DNA of 64,000 nucleotides, taken from positions 2,356,001-2,420,000 of the forward strand of contig BLAL01000012.1 of NCBI GenBank assembly GCA_015698045.1. The letters are read 5' to 3'. Each line of letters begins with the position of its first letter. Position 1 is the first letter of the stretch. The DNA is from Rhizophagus clarus (taxonomy: Eukaryota > Glomeromycota > Glomeromycetes > Glomerales > Glomeraceae). The position numbers and the translations under genes are program-made. Below the pieces are notes generated by a model that worked only from the letters and a program-made list of their open reading frames with translations, made no database searches and was not told the DNA's origin. Positions 60,051 through 64,000 of this stretch are shown in pieces.

Positions 60051-60264
60051 AGCTGTGAAGGAGACCGACAAGTAATATTATTTAAACATGGCTTATTGAT
60101 ATGATATTTGATTTTGCTACTGGATCATTTAAATAGCGCATATGACAAAGTAAATCTCCTTCACATAATAAGTTTTGCTTCTAATGTTGTCTTAGACGTT
60201 TCGGTAACTTTTTCAACATATTCGCTAACTCGCACTTCGTAAGGTAGTAATAATTACTTCTTGG

Positions 60265-60670
60265 ATTGCAACCTAGGTTGTATCCATTATTGTATCCTGG
60301 GTTGCAACTGTAGCGAAACTATAAAGTCAAGTTTACAATACGGGCGTTGTATATTACAACAAATAAGTTGTAAATTGCAGCATTACGGCACCCGACACCA
60401 CCATTGGATTAAATTAAAGATTTTGTTTCAGGTTGATAATAATCGTATTAGAAAACGTGGTCGATTTTGATTGACTGAATTTAGGATGTTATGCTCGATT
60501 AATCTTGTACGACCGATTTTTTTTTATATATATATACCGTAAAACGTGTTCATCAGTGTGTTCTACTCATTCTCTTTATTATATATTCTTTTTAAAAAAT
60601 ATTTATTTACAACCTTGTAACTTACAACATAAGCTTAGTTACGGTTGTAACCTAGATTACAACTTGATGG
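60265..60670. repeat. Region of palindromic GGTTGTAACCTAG-type motifs
   Basis: A perfect 12-bp palindrome CAACCTAGGTTG lies at 60269-60280. Related motifs follow (GGGTTGCAACTG, TTACAACAAATAAGTTGTAA, ACAACCTTGTAACTTACAAC, GGTTGTAACCTAGATTACAA). The outermost ones (60266 and about 60642-60660) are partly inverted relative to each other, so this may be a small TIR element of about 400 bp, with unclear ends. Confidence 0.35.
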
Positions 60671-60955
60671 AACCCCAAGGAAATTTATCCAAAACGTCAT
60701 AATTATTACTTACGGCCAGCAAAGATGTGAACCCAAGTAGGAAGATAGGAACAAATGAAGCTAACACTGAATCGTTGATTTGATTCGCATTGTTGATTTT
60801 AAGGCTCTTGCAATTAAGTTATTTCTTCGCGGTAATAAAAGATCCTAAAGAGGAGAATTTCAGGATTTTGTTCATTTCTTTGACTGTATGTTGTTAATTA
60901 TTTGACAATTTTTATTTTCATCAACTCACCAAACTTTTCTAATAGGACAAACACC

Positions 60956-61419
60956 TGAAAATATCGTATTGGCCAGTGATTCTAAAGAAGTGCAGATCGC
61001 TGCGGAAATTCTCGCTTGTTGTAGTCAGAACATGCGTTCATTTAATGAAATCGTAGAGGGTAGGGTGAAGAAGAGGTTCAAGAGAGTGGAGTGGTTCGAG
61101 ATGTTGAAGAGGTTGAAGAGAGCGAAGTAGGCCGCAAGCCTCTCAAAGTGAAGGAAACAAAAAGGCAGAAGAAAATGAGCCGAATACTTCTAAAGGTAAG
61201 TTGAACTTTACAATTATCGATATCTTGACAATTTATAATTGTTATAAACAATTTTCTGGTCTTTTAGAACAAATGGACATGATATTGGGTATAAAAAGTC
61301 GATATAGAAGGCGAGGAAGGAGAGAGATATATAAATCAGACAATATTTGCGGTTCGTGGAATATCTACATACATTACGTTTATAAGGCTATGTCTTTCAA
61401 ATTACTGAGAGGAACCTGA
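60956..61419 (+). pseudogene. Remnant of a multi-exon gene with an acidic region, unidentified
   Basis: After an acceptor-like TTTTCTAATAG (ending about 60946) the plus strand reads GQTPENIVLASDSKEVQIAA, EILACCSQNMRSFNEIVEG. It changes frame to EEEVQESGVVRDVEEVEESE and again to RPQASQSEGNKKAEENEPNT SK up to a GTAAGTTG donor (61196-61203). A second exon after TGGTCTTTTAG (61257-61267) continues in phase as EQMDMILGIKSRYRRRGRRE and ends FKLLRGT with a TGA at 61417-61419. The clean intron and E-rich composition mark real gene ancestry; the two frameshifts break it. No domain recognised. Upstream exons probably lie at 60780-60890 but could not be resolved. Confidence 0.45.
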
Positions 61420-62542
61420 AGAAGTCTTACCGCGAAGTCAGACTATTGTAATATCAGAAAAAATGGGTTAAAGGCCGGCGACCTTGCTGAACCAAATGGT
61501 CATTAATTAAATCCGGGAATAGAAATTATTCATTTCAGTATAATACAATATAATTTCCAAGTAGAAATTGTACCATACACGTGATTTTAATGCATGTAAA
61601 TGTAAAAAGCTTAAGTGATTAATCAAAATCACTAATTATAATAATTTGGGTAAGTAATTATCGTAAAATACGATATTGACGAGTTTCTCTCATTTTAATG
61701 ACTTTGAAAAATATGTAAATAATGAAAATAGATTTACCGTAAAAAGGATTCAAAAAAATGTATATACAGTATATGTATTAAACAATATACAATATAGAGT
61801 AAAAAAGCAACTTCATTACTACGACTAAAACTATCGTTATGATAACGGATTATTAGTACTTTCTCTTTAAAGTGTTTATTTGAGGAAAATTTCATGAAAC
61901 CGACATCAAATTGTTATTTATAGTAAAATTTATTTTTCAAAAATCTTTGTTATATTAGAAAATAAAGAAATTCGTTTATATATATGCGGCAAACGTGAAA
62001 TTCCTGTTGTTATATATAAGATCTATGAAAAGAATAAAATTTTCATATAATTCTTTGTAATAATTAAATTGTTTACGTGGGACGAAAAGGACGATAGAAA
62101 TCATTCGTTTGAGGACAAATAATGGGAATGTTTGTGCTGTACATTTCGAAATCGAAATTGTAAGTAGAACTAATTACACGTCATTTTTATACTTGGTTTT
62201 TAGAACAGATTTTTTCATTTTGAAAATTATCATAAATGTTTGGGAAATCTCTTTTATAGCGGCTATTTCGCGAGCAGAGTAATATTGGTTTTATCATTTA
62301 GATTATATTAATTCATTTTTCACTGTTCAAGACTTTTGCAAGCATTTTTTTGTTTAGCTATTTAATTAATAATTCTTGATAAATTTATTGAATTTATTTA
62401 ATAAAAATTTAATAAATATAGTCGATTTAGCATAATCGATGATAGTATTTTTTTTTTTTTTTTAAATATCCACCATCTATTGTTTTAAAAAAGAATAAAA
62501 TTAATTCGTGCAATGAAAAAAGTTTAAAATCAACGTAAATAA
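61420..62542. other. Intergenic DNA between convergent genes, no gene seen
   Basis: AT-rich, without coding signal. It contains the 3' flank of the intact aldo-keto reductase gene on the minus strand. Confidence 0.45.
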
Positions 62543-64000
62543 TTATGATTTCTTTACATTCATTTGTTCTTCGTCATATCTAGTACCGGTAATTTCAATG
62601 GAATTAATAATTTGCCTAATTTCAGACGATTCTTCAGGAGTAAGATGAATTTTTGTTGATTCAAAATTTTCTTCTAAATATTTAATTCGTCTTGTACCGG
62701 GAATAGCAACAATATTATCTCCCTATAAAAATATATAAAAAAGGAAAGTATTTAAAAAATATGTTCCCAATTTTTCATATGTTAAGAGAAATATTTACCT
62801 GAGCTAAAACCCAAGCTAAACAAAGCTGACCTGGAGTTACACCTTTCTTATTCGCAAATTCTTCAAATTTACGTACAAGTTCCAAATTTTTATCGAAATT
62901 TTCACCTTGGAAACGTGGAAATGATCTTCTAATATCATCCGGTTCAAAGTCATCAATAGATTTATATTTTCCCTAAAAAAAAAGAATCAAAATTTAATGG
63001 AGTTAAAATACCTTTTTTTTTTTTAATAATATTTTAAAAATAAAGGATAAATGATAAATACTGTTAGAAACCCGCGTCCAAGTGGACTATATGCTACTAT
63101 AGTGACTCCTAATTCACGACAAGCTTCCATAATTCCATTCGTTTCAATATGAAGAGTCCAAGGACTATATTCCATCTTAAAAAAAAAACATGATGTTAAT
63201 TTTAAAAGTTAAAAATAATGTCAATATTATATTAATAAATTTACTTGGATTGCAGCAATAGGGTGAACTTTATAAGCACGTCGAAGAGTATCTGCAGAAC
63301 ATTCAGAAAGACCAATATATTTAATTTTTCCTTCTTTAACAAGTTTTGCTAAAGCGTCAACAGTATCTTCAATAGCTCTGTAAAGATATAAAACGAATAT
63401 TTATATCAATTCTCGACAAAATATAAAAAAAAGATGTAAAACGAATAAATTATTATCAATTCTCGACAAAATATAAAAAAAATTCTTTATTTACGTATTG
63501 GGATCCATGCGATGTTGATAGTAAAGATCGATATAATCTACTCCCAATCTTTTTAAAGATCTTTCACAAGCTTGACGAACGTACTCAGGTTTACCCGATG
63601 CACCTATAAATGCGCCATTTGAATCTCGAAGTGATCCAAACTTTGTACAAAGAAACACTTTATCACGCTTGTCCTTAAGAACTTTTGATAGGAGAATTTC
63701 ATTGGCTCCATTCCCATAAATATCCTTTACATAAAAGATACGTCATTTTTTACTATTTGATTTATAAAGTTATTAAAAAGAGGTTAAATACGAACAGAAG
63801 TATCCCAAAAGGTACATCCTAAATCAATTGCTCGATTCAACACATCAATATTCTCCTGTTCATCAAATGAACCGTAAAAATCACTCATGCCCTTTCAATC
63901 AAAAAGAAAATTATTAACATTATTAACATTAAAATCACATAATTAGTAAATAAATATTACAAGGCTTTGAACATACCATGCATCCTAAACCGATTGCAGA
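62543..64000 (-). CDS. Aldo-keto reductase (AKR13/YakC-like), right copy, intact but cut by window end
   Basis: Seven exons on the minus strand: 63977-64000 (N-terminus beyond the window), 63796-63891, 63495-63724, 63245-63377, 63062-63175, 62799-62972 and 62543-62722. They total 951 nt with every junction in phase. Catalytic residues are present: Asp and Tyr in WDTS|DIYGNG, Lys in VFLCTKFG, His in YYQHR. The NADPH-binding C-terminal part includes [20 protein letters not shown] and [19 protein letters not shown], and the protein ends EEQMNVKKS. About 316 residues are visible; by comparison with the left copy, roughly 15 more lie outside. Predicted to be a cytosolic NADPH-dependent carbonyl or pyridoxal-type reductase; the substrate is unknown. 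Its introns are short GT-AG introns, one with the weak donor GTTCGT shared with the left copy. Confidence 0.93.

Noticed and set aside
1..64000. tRNA, rRNA, CRISPR arrays, telomeric repeats
   Set aside because: Looked for B-box (GGTTCGANTCC), rRNA-like GC-rich blocks, regularly spaced identical repeats and TTAGGG tracts; none found. CRISPR is in any case not expected in a eukaryotic nuclear contig.

Overview
The window reads as a strongly AT-rich fungal nuclear contig, most like an arbuscular mycorrhizal fungus of the Rhizophagus/Glomus type. Supports for this are the very low GC, short GT-AG introns (about 50-150 bp), a Zn(II)2Cys6 transcription factor, and decayed members of families I associate with the expanded Rhizophagus repertoire (STAND/archaeal-type P-loop ATPases, Uma2-like nuclease-fold proteins, SWIM-containing Mutator transposases). 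The species assignment is inference; no rRNA or tRNA gene was found to confirm it.

Layout. 1-5 kb: extreme AT-rich DNA holding a pogo/Tigger-derived element (1020-1881). 5.1-6.1 kb: an intact single-exon Zn2Cys6 regulator with a TATA box about 370 bp upstream. 10.1-10.7 kb: a small three-exon orphan gene. 11.9-13.1 kb: a multiply broken P-loop ATPase pseudogene. 13.1-37.2 kb: a transposon graveyard. It contains an inverted dispersed element present twice (14.8 and 34.9 kb), a TIR element with pyrimidine-rich cargo (16662-18633), a complete hAT transposon with a perfect 8-bp target duplication but a dead transposase (18699-22133), a SWIM/Mutator transposase relic (24.6-25.9 kb) and several MITEs. 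Embedded at 26.4-30.6 kb is a small island of lineage-specific genes: a broken Uma2-like gene, two unidentified coding fragments, an intact gene for a 140-residue LRAT/NlpC-P60-like protein with an N-myristoylation signature, and a coiled-coil pseudogene.

37.2-56 kb: long gene-poor DNA of different texture (many T/A homopolymers, microsatellites, unique sequence) with one convincing gene, a 155-residue His/Cys-containing orphan on the minus strand (46630-47097). 56.5-64 kb: two aldo-keto reductase paralogues of the AKR13/YakC type, tail to tail and sharing exon structure. The right copy is open throughout (truncated by the window end), whereas the left copy carries four single-base indels. 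Between them lie remnants of at least three other genes.

No operon logic applies. The most coherent theme is decay. Inactivating changes in the left-hand 30 kb are mostly transitions (TGG to TGA/TAG, CAA/CAG to TAA/TAG, Gly to Glu), as expected from cytosine deamination in methylated or RIP-like silenced DNA. The left aldo-keto reductase copy instead carries only single-base indels.
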